Assembly: GCA_963681505.1 (NCBI GenBank)
Contig: OY811972.1
Span: forward strand, 10,784,975 to 10,848,974
DNA: 64,000 nucleotides
Reading direction: 5' to 3'
Source of the DNA: Eunapius fragilis
Taxonomy: Eukaryota > Porifera > Demospongiae > Spongillida > Spongillidae
Of this stretch, positions 23,701 through 36,039 are shown one piece after another (the first letter of the stretch is position 1; each line of letters begins with the position of its first letter). The translations under genes were made by a program, and so were the position numbers. The notes beneath the pieces were generated by a model, which was not told the DNA's origin, made no database searches, and saw nothing but the letters and a program-made list of their open reading frames with translations.

Positions 23701-24606
23701 TCTCCGTCCGCACATGCGCACAACACTGTCGGTCAATTGGAGGTCTCGGGAGACACTGCTAAACGACGGTGGGTTGCTCGATCAGCTGATGTCCATAGGC
23801 GGCGAAGGAAAGAACGAGCTTCTCAGGAGAGCGTCTAGTCAATTCAATTTACAGATGAACAACATTGCCAAAGACCTCAAAGAGAGGGGCGTGGACAACG
23901 AGGAGCAACTACCAGGCTACAAGTACCGTGACGACGGTCTCAAAATATGGGACGCGCTGAAGAGCTACGTCGAAGGAATCATATCGCTGTACTACGGGTC
24001 GGACGAAGACGTGAAGGACGACATGGAGCTACGGAGCTGGTCGCAGGATTTGGTTGAACATGCATTCCCCAAGCGAGGCGCGGATTGCGGCATACCGGGA
24101 GAAATCGAGTCCAGGGAGGTGTTGGTGGAGATATGTACCACGGTCATATTTACGGCTACCGCTCTTCACGCAGCTGTCACAGCACCTCTGTTCAAACTGT
24201 ACAGCTACGTGCCCAACGCACCTCTAAGCATGAGCAGAATCCCGCCTAGCGTGAAGGGACTAGCAGACGTCAAAACCTTGCTGGCGTCGTTACCGGAGGA
24301 AGAGGCCGCTGCTAAAACAGTGGCACTTGTCTCCATTCTGTCGCGATATGCCAGCAACGAGGTATGTGCGTGGGCGTCTTGTTCATGTCTTTAATATTAC
24401 GTTCACAGGCATACAGCGGACATTTCCCGTTCCTCGCAAGATTCAACTACCAGTGGTTTACCGAACCAAGGGCTAAGGAACTGATCTTGAACCTCAGGTC
24501 AAAGCTCGATTCCGTATCGATGCAAATTCGGGAGAGGAACAGACCTTTGGAGGAGCCGTATACTGCTCTGATACCAGAATTGATACCGAGCAGTATAACT
24601 ATTTAA
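20713..24606 (+). CDS. PLAT-lipoxygenase-like protein with long charged N-terminus and degenerate iron site, paralogue 2 (LOX2)
   Basis: Six exons: 20713-21799, 21888-22256, 22630-23114, 23187-23420, 23597-24361, 24409-24606; 3138 nt, 1045 aa. Exons 4-6 are identical in length to LOX1 (234, 765, 198). Residues 1-362 are a low-complexity Glu/Lys/Gly/Ser extension with an internal imperfect repeat (two units containing PSEQKGSEK), ending in VKCEIIKRSHGELDK. The PLAT domain is about 363-480 (GHSYYEVIISTGEE, WFVEYIAVHNFQS). The catalytic fold follows. By alignment to LOX1, the first iron-binding His is Asn727 (MNLLAMH versus LHQIVAH). H732 and H916 are kept, the fourth ligand is Thr920, and the C-terminal Ile1045 is kept. 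Losing a core His is unusual for the family, so a non-catalytic or altered role is inferred. No stop or frameshift is seen, so it is not an obvious pseudogene. Confidence 0.92.
22380..22490 (+). repeat. dispersed repeat, copy 2 (LOX2 intron 2)
   Basis: Second copy of the repeat at 9968-10112, with the same block order (AAAATTGGGC ... TTAGCCATACAT ... GGGTGATTTTGCTGGA). Confidence 0.6.
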
Positions 24607-26069
24607 TTTAGGTTAGGACTGTTCACGAACGGTTCACGAACGCTCATTTTAACCCTGCTGCATTTCAGTTGAAGCAATGTACATGTAAATCAATAGAAAG
24701 CTCACATTTAACTATGCTGATCATGTGTGTTTGCCGGCCATTATCCATGTCAATGAACTGCAAACAGTGGACGTATCAAGCCTACGCGTATACCAAGCCG
24801 AGCAATTCAATAACACCCGCCGGCCGGAGTTATTCGGCTGGGTGTTATACATTAATCTTTGCAAGGTCGTTTTGCTTCTCAGTTAGCAGCCTGCCCTTTT
24901 TCCTTTCATAGCTATATATAAGTAATATAACCATTTCCATATATGCAATTAGTATTGTGCTTAATTAATTTATGACTGCGATATTCAATCAGATTCTAAA
25001 CTACCCCCACATTTCGAAGTGGAGGCCTTTACTTCTGCCAGTGTACCTACTCGCCATATACGGTTCCCCTGTTGAAGTTAACACATTATTTGTAAGCGTG
25101 TATTTGTCAGTACATTTTAAATCTTCATATTGATCGACGGATGATTAATCACTTACGCCTATTGCCATATAGGAATTTTGTATGTCTCCATGCGCGATAA
25201 GTTATTCAGTAGCAATTATGCGTTTTCAAAAACACCTAGCCGGTGCAAGATAGCTTTCAATGAACTTGTTAAAACCCTGTGCACACGAATGCATAGAATG
25301 TATAAGTACGTCACCAGATCCGTGCAACCAGCTTTGTGGTTTAAAAGGTAAGCTGACATATTAGAACGGGTTTTTTTAACGGACTGTGCAAGTCAAACGC
25401 ATCATCTGGAGGACGTTTTAACACCACCAACAAGTGTCACTACTGATGGATGCGCACCATACCAATCGTTTTAAAAGTTTTACAGCACCTTTTATTTTGT
25501 TACCTGCCATATTAGAACAGGTTACACTTACACATAAGCATCAAAACATGCAGATTCAATCTTTGACTAATAATAATATATATTTGTTGGTAATATGGTA
25601 GAAGGATCCAAACACCATACACGGTCATGTGATCTTTTCCCATGTATAGCTCATACTCAGGTTGGGGACCCATTCAGTTGCGTTGAGAAAGATTACGTAA
25701 TCATATCATTGAGCTCCTGCTGAAATGGCCAAGAGCCCTTTGACGAAGCACTACACTTGCATGAACTTAAAAGGTCTTCAACTCCAAATGGCCTACGAGC
25801 TCTAAACTAGTGACTAAATTTAGTACCTTACAGGTCAGAACATCGGTTTTCAACATCAATTTTTAAAACAAACCTGTCCTTATAGTACTTGAATTTTGAA
25901 ATTACTGCAAAATGGTATTTCCGTTATAGCTTAAATTCTACTAAACCTTTACAACCATATACACTAATCAGCGTCACCAAGCTTTTAACTTTCCTAGCCC
26001 CCACTCCTCTACAGTTTGGTCGTTGAGAGGGAGATGTTTAGGCGATATGCAATGTATGTATGCAATATA
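24607..26069. other. intergenic DNA 3' of LOX2, no gene seen
   Basis: AT-rich. The one visible structure is a hairpin at about 24810-24847 (ATAACACCC ... GGGTGTTAT, with inner GCCG/CGGC). No coding exon supported. Confidence 0.5.
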
Positions 26070-28644
26070 CAGGGTCTTTGCAAAAGAGCGCAACGCTTTT
26101 AAATGAATATAATTCATTAATAGTAGGATTGTCAATCTAAATAAATTTTTGAACATACAATAACCACGTTTAGTCAAATACGAACCACATTGTTACAATT
26201 CGTTTATCTTTAGCCGTTCAAATGATAAAATCAAATAGCTTGCAATTAACTAAACTGACGGAACAATGTATGACAACTTTTAATTCATAACGTGATTTAT
26301 AAACTGCAGAATAGAATTGATGAGAAATATGAAATTTGATTGGCGTTTTACTAGTTAATATTCAAACAACAAATCAAACTTGAAAAAGCTAATACGTTTT
26401 TATTAACTCTGAGTTTTAATAACGCACCATTAAATAATCCATTACCAAATCAAGTAGTTTTTTGTACTTCATTTTATACTGGAATAATTTATTAAAAATA
26501 TTTACCCCATAACAGCTTCAACCTTAATAACTTTAAAACAATAGATGGTCTTAAATGTTAATAACTCACTATTGAACCTAGGAACTTGAAATCAGCATTG
26601 TTCAACCGCATATCCAGATCGTGTGTTACTTATTATTAGTTATTAAAATCAATTATCGTAAACCGCAATCTTGAATAACTTGAATATTTTGATTTATGAG
26701 TTACTTAACCGCTTATAATCTAATTGGACTATTTGTATTTGCCTAACTACTGCAACATATGTTAAAGAAATCAAGCAGTTAATTAATTTCAATCCTGAGT
26801 TATAGGGATCACTGTGCAAATAGTTTGCTATACGATACTGTATACTTTGGACTATACTTGAAATATACGCCGGATCAGTACATTTGAAATATATGACATT
26901 GTATATTTCACGAATACACAACCGCACTTGCGTCACAGTTTACATGGGCAGCCATTAAAATGTAATGACCATGCAATGACCCGTTGTGCGCTTATTACAC
27001 TTGCAAATTTATTGGCCACAGCTAAAATGCTCTTCTCATCTTACAGGCTAGAGTAGCCCCACTATAGTAAGTGCTCCGGTTATAACTATGGCCGATATGG
27101 GAGGGCCGGTTAATGCATACGTCAGGGGGTCACAACTGATTTTTTTTTCCCTCGGGAAATAAGTGGTCCGATTAAAACCGTACCTTTTCCTATAATCATA
27201 CTTGTTTACAGATGCTGACATGGTCAATGTAACATCCTTTTAGCGAACAAAAGTCAAGCTCTAGCCACTATCGGTCAACGAATGGAGCACTCCATGTATA
27301 GATAGATATACATACTGGTTACTCGAAGCATCCTTTATCAAATTTTTTACCACAGCCACTTGCGAGCGTGAGTATATATGTATTGTACTGGTACATGATC
27401 GCATGTTAGCTGTATACTAAATTACGTACACAGCAGCATATTGCATTTATACAAATAAAAGATATGTACTTTAGGATTAGAAGTAATTTCGTTTCCACAA
27501 TGTCCAGATCCGTAGGCTAGTAAATATGATTTCGGGTTCTCCGGTAATCTCATCGAGGTGCCATCGCTTCCTTGCATGGTAACAGACATGCTATGATTCA
27601 TTGTGTTGGTGATGATCTTCTTTGGTGCTCCTTCTGACATGAGCGATGGTGTAGGGCTGCTCCAATTAGGAATGTGGTTTGCTTACGGCGCGTGACTTGT
27701 AAATTTTAGGTGGGCTATTTCATTGCCGCGTGTCAGATTGCTTTTAATGTGAAGACTCTGAAAATGGACTCTTGGAGATCAGCGCATTGTTTGAATGGTA
27801 AGACTAAGTTAATGAGAAATAGTGTTGCTAATCACCTTTCACTATTTTCACCAGTTTGGCATATGTCCCAAGTGTTCCCGTTGAGCAACCGAAACTGGCA
27901 CAACGGAGCACGGTAGAAAAAGGTATGTCACTTCTTGTTTAGCGAAGTGCTGGTCCATTTGTCTAAAGTTGTTCGTGTAACTGGCTACGTGTTGGACGAA
28001 TCCGGACACTTTGACAAGTCGGGTTTATCAGACAGTTTCATCGTGATTTGTTGCTTACAGGTCCGGTAAGCGTTTAAACTCTTTTATCTTTCCCAACTGT
28101 TCACAATATGCTAGATCAAACGTGACTAGAAAGGTAAGCGTTGCCAATTTCGTTTTCATTTCAATGTCTCTGTTGTATCAACACGACAGTTCGCAAGGAT
28201 ACATATGCGGTGAGTTAAATAATTTTGACGATAAGAATTCATAGTTGTTGTTCTGTACAGGCGACTTGGAACGAAGTTATGCAGAATGCCACCTCAGACT
28301 GTTAGTTTGTTGTTCTGTTGTCCTTGTGCAAATTATTAAAATTCAATTGGATTCTAAATTAGATCGGGAACGAGGGGTGGAAGTAGGACAAATACACGGA
28401 ATATGAAGCGCTTAGTATACGGTGACCGACAAGATAGCCACAAAGTGAATTCAAAGGCTTGCTAAGCGACCATGAAGTCACGTGATCGGTTATATTTCAA
28501 TATACGCACCCGTGTATATGGTTCTATACGCAGGTGCGTAAATTTAAGAGGTATATTCAAATATACACTATAGAATACACTATCGTATAACAAATCATTT
28601 GCACAGTGGATTTTAAAGCGTTGCGTTCTTTCGCAAACACCCTG
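26070..28644. mobile_element. 2.6-kb TA-flanked element with terminal inverted repeats, non-autonomous
   Basis: The left end CAGGGTCTTTGCAAAAGAGC (26070 on) and right end GCGTTCTTTCGCAAACACCCTG (to 28644) are inverted repeats that extend to AACGCTTTNAAAT (about 35 bases, a few mismatches). A TA dinucleotide sits immediately outside both ends, as expected for Tc1/mariner-type TA duplications. A second inverted pair lies inside: CACTGTGCAAAT at 26811 onward answers the complement near 28600, each followed by TATACGATA...GTATA. The left interior (26105-26810) is very AT-rich with recurring TTAATAACT-type words. No transposase is visible; a short minus-strand frame at 27422-27640 is not recognised. 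Confidence 0.6.
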
Positions 28645-28699
28645 TATGCATGCACTGTATAACTATACGACGTGTTTTTTTTTAAGTCAGTTATACGCT

Positions 28700-28925
28700 G
28701 ATAAGCTTGAGGGAATAGCGACAAAAAAAACATTCAAGAGCAGTGATTTATTGTGCCAATATTAAAAACCTCGAAAAACCAAAGTAATCGTGGAAAATAA
28801 TAGCTAGTGCATTAATCGCCAAAGTTTTCAATTATCTATTTGCAAGCTGCTATAAATGTGTAAAATCGATGCACTTGTTTTTTTCATAGTCGAAATAATC
28901 GATTTACACTTTCACGGTTACACAA
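28700..28925 (+). repeat. dispersed repeat family B, copy 2
   Basis: Counterpart of 12838-13085 (shared AATAGCGACA, TTTATTGTGCCAATA, AACCTCGAAAA, TTTTTCATAGTCGAAATAATC). It begins just outside the right end of the TA-flanked element. Confidence 0.6.
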
Positions 28926-30339
28926 CTTACGGCCAGAGGGTTGAGCTCAGGTGGGGGGGGGGGAGAAAAGGGAGTACGATTACAGAGTACTTTGTGTTCT
29001 GTCACACTACTTGCGTGCCATTGCAATGGCCACGTGCTTTAGAAGTGGTCAGCCTCTCTTGCCAAGAGTGATCAAAAGCTTATTTGTACGTTTTAGATGT
29101 TGGCTGCTGGCCGTTGATTTTTTGATCCATGATATTGTAACAACCAACAACGTAAACCACAAAGACTACTATCAAACACTACTATCCTTAACTAACGAGG
29201 GATAGAAACACCACCAAGTTACTCAATACAAGTTTATCATTTGTGGGTTAAATAAACAAAAACATTTCCGAAACCTGCGTACCTCAAAGCATTGGAATCT
29301 GTTACGCTACGCTTGAACGCAGAAGGAAAGGGGTACGTCAGACACAACCAGTAGGTGAATTGCAAGAAGCACTGTCAACTGTTCAAGTTCTTTTGTGACC
29401 TCGGCCTTTGCATATGTCCACTGCCTCTTGTCATAACAGTCTTAAACCTGTACCCTAGTATGCACTGTTCGTACTCAACTGTGGGCTATTGGGGTGGTGT
29501 AATATGAGATAAGGAACTTATCATTAAATGTAGGAGATTCATAACGCTCTCTGCCTGCTGTGTATGCGAATATGTTGGACAACTACATTTATCACTGCCA
29601 TGCAAATACACATAGGTTTGAGTACTTTAATTTTCCCACGCCCCTATAGGACATTAGAAGTGGCAAGTCATGATCAATAGGGTCATCATGATGTACGTGG
29701 GAGCCGGTTAATGTAAATATAACAAAATCTGTAAGTGATGATTTCTGTTACTAAATCCTTGTGATGTGCACATGTTGAAATATAATATCACATCACTTAA
29801 AGCAAACAAAGGGATACATGGAAAGAAGTGTGTTACGTAAATCTGATTGGAATATGTAGGTTACTGCACACAAGCACATACTCTAGGGTATGTACTGAGA
29901 GATTGGGCTGATGAAGGAGTGTACCTATTACATTCATTTACATCCATTTAGTACCAGTAGAAACATGCACACAACCAGCCTTGCAGCTTTGCTGTGCTCT
30001 CCCACTCTTTTGCATCATTCACTTTATCATCCCAACCTTGCACCAGTTCATCGTCTACATACATGCATCCCCACCTGCCCATAAGGCCTCATGGTGATTT
30101 ACCAGCATAGTTACTTCTTCCTTCAGTAGGCTGTCCTTCAACTTCTACTTAAGCCTTTTAGCCCAAACCACCACATGGTTCCCACCAGCTAGCCCCATTT
30201 TGCTTGTGCACACTTGGCAGAGCATAACTATACCCCAACTTGAGGTGAACAAGCATGGCTCAAGATAATGCACACCTGAGGTTGCCCCTTTAAAGCCATT
30301 GCACAAACAGGCAGGTTGTGAGTCTCTGCGAAAATGTGT
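28926..30339. other. intergenic DNA with a short G tract and an ankyrin remnant
   Basis: A G-rich run lies at about 28951-28963. Apart from the ankyrin-like fragment at 29652-29720, no exon is supported. Confidence 0.4.
29652..29720 (+). pseudogene. degenerate ankyrin-repeat fragment
   Basis: One frame reads TLEVASHDQ, a stop, then GHHDV; a shifted frame continues with GAG. This fits the ankyrin pattern T.L..AS..GHHDVV..L..AGA. The stop and shift mark it as broken. It shares VASH and the HHDV/NHDV core with the fragment at 30867-30970. Confidence 0.4.
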
Positions 30340-30540
30340 GCATGTATGTAAACACATGTGGTTGTGTGTATGTAAACACATGTAGGTGTATGTACATATA
30401 CATGTGGGTTGGTGTATGTAAACACATGTAGGTGCATGTACATATACATGTGGGTGTGTGTATGTAAACACATGTAGATGCATACATGTGGGTGTGTGTT
30501 TGTAAACACATATAGGTGTATGTACATATACATGCGGGTA
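30340..30540. repeat. minisatellite, about 46-base period
   Basis: Repeated unit with TGTAAACACATGTAGG and GTACATATACATG; copies of TGTAAACA start near 30371, 30417, 30463 and 30501. The minus strand stays open and would give His/Thr/Val-rich peptides, an effect of the repeat and not evidence of a gene. Confidence 0.8.
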
Positions 30541-30866
30541 AGTTGTATGTACCCATGCGTGCTAGTATAAAGCCATATTGTTTATAGCCAGGTGTCTGCA
30601 CTGGCAAAATATCATTAGATTTCCTGACCATTGTTAGAGGTGTACATAAAAGTGTTTGCAAATGTACATGTGCATGCATGCATGCATGAAAGCTCGAATA
30701 TTAGGTTATTCACATTTGAGATATTCCTTAGTGACCTCTATCAAGCTTCCTCCCTCATCCCTTCCTTCTCTTCACTTTCACTCGACAAGCATACTCTGTA
30801 AACATAAAAGGAGATGTTTACACGATGTGTGTTCTATTTGTAATGTATTCCTTCTCTCCTTACCAG

Positions 30867-30970
30867 AACAATACAACCCCCTTGTATGTGGCAAGTCATA
30901 ATGGTAATCATGATGTAATGCAGACTTTGGTGGGTGCAAGTGCTGTTGTGAATAAAGCAAGACACGCACA
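30867..30970 (+). pseudogene. isolated ankyrin-repeat exon or fragment
   Basis: After an acceptor-like CTCCTTACCAG the + strand reads NNTTPLYVASHNGNHDVMQT, then LVGASAVVNKARHAQ. This is one complete ankyrin repeat (TPL.VAS.NG..DV...LVGA.A.VN). No flanking repeats are intact within reach, so it is probably a remnant of a decayed ankyrin-repeat gene; a single real exon of a long-intron gene cannot be excluded. Confidence 0.5.
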
Positions 30971-31010
30971 AGTAATATGGTGTTACTTCTTGTACATTAA
31001 CTTCTTATAA

Positions 31011-34000
31011 CAAGGTACATGTTTAATTTTATTAATAAATGTATTGCATTTAGGGCAAATTTCTGTACACGTGCACGTATATATGTGCTTTGATATAGGG
31101 ATGTGTCAGGATGTAAGTTTCAGCTATGAAGGGAATAATACTCAAGTGTCCATATCATGCGTGGTCGAGCACAACGATTTTGAATCGCTTAATAAAAGAG
31201 TTGTGATCATTTTTGGAATCTTGCATAATGTGATATTAGGGTGGATGTGGCACATGACCTGGTCCAATCAGGAGAGTCTCTTTTCTTGTTATCAAATATT
31301 CCTTGCACTTTGGATTACTGTGAACAATGCAGTGAGTAAGCCATGCATTTCAATTTATTCGCACAGGTCAAGCAATACTTGTTCTTTCAACTGTTACATT
31401 GAATGTGTAGAATGCTAAAACATCCATAAATCTAAAATCAGGTTCGTCAGTTTGTATGCCTTGGTGAAGGAAGCTGCGTATAAATCATGTGTACCAGTTT
31501 AACATGATAAGGCATACCATCTCAGCTTTGGATTATTGGCACAGTAGGCCACAATTATTGCATTGATATAAACTACCTGAATTTCAAGCTCACTTACAGC
31601 ATTGTAAATTCACCATGGTAAATATAATTAAAAGGTGCATGCTTCAAATGCTCTCAGTTGCTTCAGCTTCTGTTATGGGTTTAAATAGTTTATCTTTAAA
31701 TTGTAAATTGAATTGTGCTCATCTAAGTGATATTTTGTAATAGGTATGGGTGGCTATAATGTGCAATGGGCAATGCAATAATTATTAACGATAGTAACTC
31801 ATTGCATCGATCACAATAGTATCCATGGTGACAAGAAAATAGTCAGTATGGCAGTAAAAAAAAGATGCAATGGGATATGTAATCCACGGCGGCAAAAAAG
31901 CAGAATAAGCACAATACTTTGCAATACGAAATACAAAACTATTGAACAAAAGCTGATGCCACATAAAGCTAAATGAAAGGTGATGTCACATCATGCAATG
32001 ATGCATACAAACATCATTCTTCATTATTTAATCCATTCCAACTAAGAAAAAGTAACAGGGCGAACAGCAATGGGAAAAGCATGTGTACACATTCTTTGTT
32101 CATTGTAGTGTCCATAGCAGCAATACAATAAGGTGCAATGAGAATGCATCATCATTATCCCTGCATTTGTCATCATAATATCCAAGAAGCAGTTTTTGAC
32201 TTTGTAAAAGGTTTCACACAAACTACATGCCTACTATGGAGATATTCTTCTCATTCACATACCAAAGATGTTCAAAGTAGAGACCAACAATCAATGAGGT
32301 GAAAGTTCGGGAACTCATTTAACAAATTATCTTCCTTTTCTACAACACAGTGTAATTTCAATACTTCTCCTAAATGTATCCTCTTTCTTTGGCTTCTTAA
32401 CTTTTCGTCGTTGATCCTGTACTCGTGCAATATTCTGCTCATGTACCCGGCATGCATTCCTGACTAGCAAGTACTTGAAGCTTTGCTTTGAGAACCTTAT
32501 TTGATGTAATTAACTTCCTTAAAACACTTTTTCTTTCCCCCATTTAGTACAGTCAGATCTAGGGTTTATTGGTATGGAGCAGGACAGTATGTCAGTTTGG
32601 CTAGTGTGCAGAGCTTTGACTGATTAAAGTGGATTTTTGAATGTGTTGGTTTGGGAATTATTTAAAGGCAATTCAAATTGTGGATTTAGATTTAAACATA
32701 CAACATCTTCCCAGGTTCAAGTAAGATGCTTCTTCATATCATTGATAGTATGAAGTACATGTTTAATTGAAATGTACAATGCATTAATGTTCACATCTTG
32801 TTCTGGTGCTAGTTTTGCCACTATCTTGGCTTTTCCATAGGTTTGACATTTGTTAGGTTGGAGTTGATTACAACACTAACCATTTCTTATTTCAGGAGCT
32901 ACAAGACTGAGAAGGTTTCCATTCCCCCTCAAATCCTTTCTTATAGTCATTAATGAGCCTCTTGAGATCAATAACTTCATTATGAATAGCAACAATTAAA
33001 GCATAGTTTGCGCACATGCACATCATTCATACATGTGTCCGTATGGATTCTAATTAACATGAATACTTGGCACAAAAAGAACAGGCCGTGGGCATCATCT
33101 AATTAAAATAGAAATAGAATGATTTCTTAAGTCTTCAAATTAATTTCATTTACAACTTAGTTGCTCAAAGAATGGTGAGCAATAAATAGAGTAGTCGCAA
33201 AACATCTCATTGTAAGGAATGGCTTTGTGCTTATGCTTTGTACACAAAGAGTTGAACTTAGCTCAAATATACAGATACATATATAAGCATGTTTGTTCTT
33301 TTTTTATGCAGGCCAGCACATAATGTATGGGTAGTTAAGGTAGGAAATCCTATGTTTCAAAAACAAATAGTAATACCATGGTTGGATAGGTGACAATGTG
33401 GCGATTTCAAATGTGCTTTTGTTTTTGTCAAAATGTTAACCGAGGAAAAGTTATGGGGCATCAAAAATTTCGACGCCATATTCCAAATAGTTAGAACATT
33501 AGCGTTTCGCAAATAAATTAAGACCGCCATTTGTTCCGTATATCTAATTATCTGCATTTTTATTATTGGTTATAGGTTAACTGTTAAGGGTGGGCTATAT
33601 ATAATTGGCAGGTAAATTATTTTTATGGTGTGTCCGTATTCTTAGCCGGACTCTGTTGTGAATTTTCATAATGCGTGGTAAATGTGTCTGCGCGCGCGAT
33701 CGATTGTGTATGCGTTTCAATGTGCGCGCTCGTGTTGTTTATATGTGCGTGTGTTATGTATGTGCGCTATTTGTGTCTGCGCGTAAGAAGTTGCGTTGCT
33801 GACGGACAACAGCTACTGCTTGGCATGTCCGAGTTCATTAGATAGTAACCACGATTTTCTACCTCGTGCACTGTAAGGGCTAAGCCCATCTGTAGGCGCT
33901 TTCTGGACTATATAATCATGGATTGTATCATAGATATTAGAGTAGATTGTATATAGTAAGGGGGCGTCTCCAAGGAAAAGATAACGTCATTTTGTCACCA

Positions 34001-34185
34001 TACAATATGCAATAATTATTTTAATAAAAGATACAACTGGTTATAATATAACATGTATACACACACATAGCAAATGCATAAAACGAGCCGCTTGTGACAT
34101 GACAATGTGCATCTTCCAGGGGGTCTCCTGTGTAATAAGATAATCATTATGGACTGTCTGAGATACTCTACGGGTATAGGTGTGT
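31011..34185. other. AT-rich intergenic DNA, no gene seen
   Basis: No exon recognised on either strand. A patch of alternating purine/pyrimidine (CGCGCG, GTGTGCG words) lies at 33680-33790. A partial copy of the GGCGTCTCCAA terminal repeat of the MITE at 37221-37410 begins at about 33960. Confidence 0.5.
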
Positions 34186-34615
34186 GTCCTGGGGTGAGCG
34201 TCCAGGGTACTGTAGGGGTACAGGTGTGTGTCCTGGGGGGAGAGATGTGAGCCGTCAAGAGACGTGAGCCATCCGGGGTACTGTAGGGGAACAAGGTGTG
34301 TGTCGTGGGGGAAGAGACGTGAGCCGTCAAGAGACGTGAGCCGTCCGGGGTACTGTAGGGGAACAAGGTGTGTGTCGTGGGGGAAGAGATGTGAGCCGTC
34401 AAGAGACGTGAGCCATCCAGGGTACTGTAGGGTAACAAGGTGTGTGTCCTGGGGGAAGAGACGTGAGCCGTCAAGAGACGTGAGCCATCCGGGGTACTGT
34501 AGGGGAACAATGTGTGTGTCGTGGGGGAAGAGACGTGAGCCGTCAAGAGACGTGAGCCATCCGGGGTACTGTAGGGGAACAAGGTGTGTGTCGTGGGGAC
34601 TGAGGGTTGTCTGGT
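34186..34615. repeat. 72-base minisatellite, about six copies, open on both strands
   Basis: The phase-fixed point GG|TGTGTGTC recurs at 34225, 34297, 34369, 34441, 34513 and 34585, exactly 72 bases apart. Each unit contains a doubled AGACGTGAGCC half-unit and TACTGTAGGG. Since 72 is divisible by three and the unit lacks stops in several frames, long frames arise on both strands (for example 24-residue PYSTPDGSRLLTAH repeats on the minus strand). No start context, splice signals or homology suggest translation. Confidence 0.9.
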
Positions 34616-36008
34616 CAGTCAGTACTTCTAGAAATGTATGTCTGCAATGACTTGATGCCTGCATGGGGACAGTATACATTTATAGCCTGACAAGTATTTC
34701 TATGCACACTCAATAGACCCATTGCTAGTAGTAGGGGTGCATGGATCATGTGTAATGTACATACAAGGCACCCCCCCCCCCCCGCCCACTCACCCCACAA
34801 CAAGCCTTATCCACACTATTGCTTTCGACACTCAAAATGGTGGATCAGACAAATAACATCACTTCGCTCCGCCCATTGCACAACCTCTATACATGCTGCT
34901 GGGCCCGCTCTTGTTTTATACTTGTCTCCTTGCGTTAACTCGGAAATGATACATATACCCGGCAGTGTGTAGACCATGGGACCATGTGAGAGTGTGTGGA
35001 CTACCTTGTTCATACTGTCCAATCATCCTAGGTGGCACGCTCTTTGCCTCTGGTGTCCGATGTCAACAAAGCAGCTGCTGTTATCATGGCAACTACTGGT
35101 GCTGAAGCCATCCCCTGCTTCACCACTACAGCCTTGTCTGCCTACACTATGTTTGCTGATCCAGAGGTGTCAGGACAGGGACTCCCGGGGCTGCTGTCTG
35201 CATATAGATAACAAGGTCGTCACAGAACGCAGCACCACCAACTCATCTGCCACCCCATTGGTGGCCTCGCTCCAGGCTTGTGTGCTGTAGACTGGGGAGA
35301 GGGACTGCCGGAGGTCATGAGATTGGGTCCGCTCTGGGCCTTGATGGTGGAGGTCCTTGGGTCTCCCTCTCCATGTCCTAGGACTTCTGGATGGGGACTG
35401 CTGGTGGGGGTCATGGGTAAGGATGCCATTGGCTGCTATCTGGGGAGTGAGGTTCCAAGCAGATGCCTGGAGGAAGGGACAGAAGGGACATGGAGATCAG
35501 AGGGGGATGGAAGGTGAAAGAGGGAGTGAGTGAAATGGAGAAAGGGAACAGGAGAGAGAGAGAGAGAGGAGGTGATTCCTCCCTGCCATGCATTGTACAC
35601 ATGACCTCAGCTATAGATGCATCAGGAGGAGAGATGTTTAACAACCCGTTTACGACAGATGCAGGGTAACCTGGGGAATAATTCCCTCCTAGTCCTAGTG
35701 TTTCCTATATAAAGCCAATAACCACCCCCTCCTCCCACGTTATGTATCCCTCTTCACACTATGTTTGTCACAAAGAAAATAACACTACAATAACCCCCAA
35801 GGCTGATCAAAGGGATAATGAACAGGTAATCCAAGACACAGGTATTTTTATGCATCAACTGAAGGGGACAGTAGCCATCTTGGATGTACGTACGTTGGGC
35901 TATTACATTTAATAATCGTACACCCCCACGGAAGACACGTTATAAAATACATCTACCCTGGTCAGCTCATGTGAGCACACAACCCTCTGGACAGTACGTT
36001 GTACGCAC

Positions 36009-36039
<31 letters not shown>

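Noticed and set aside
27422-27640. Minus-strand frame MSEGAPKKIITNTM as transposase of the 26-28.6 kb element
   Set aside because: Too short and with no DDE-type motif or helix-turn-helix that I can see.
30145-30679. His/Thr/Val-rich minus-strand frames
   Set aside because: Translation of the 46-base minisatellite; composition is that of the repeat.
34016-34679. Long open frames on both strands (up to about 212 codons)
   Set aside because: Produced by the 72-base minisatellite, whose unit has no stops; no splice signals or homology.
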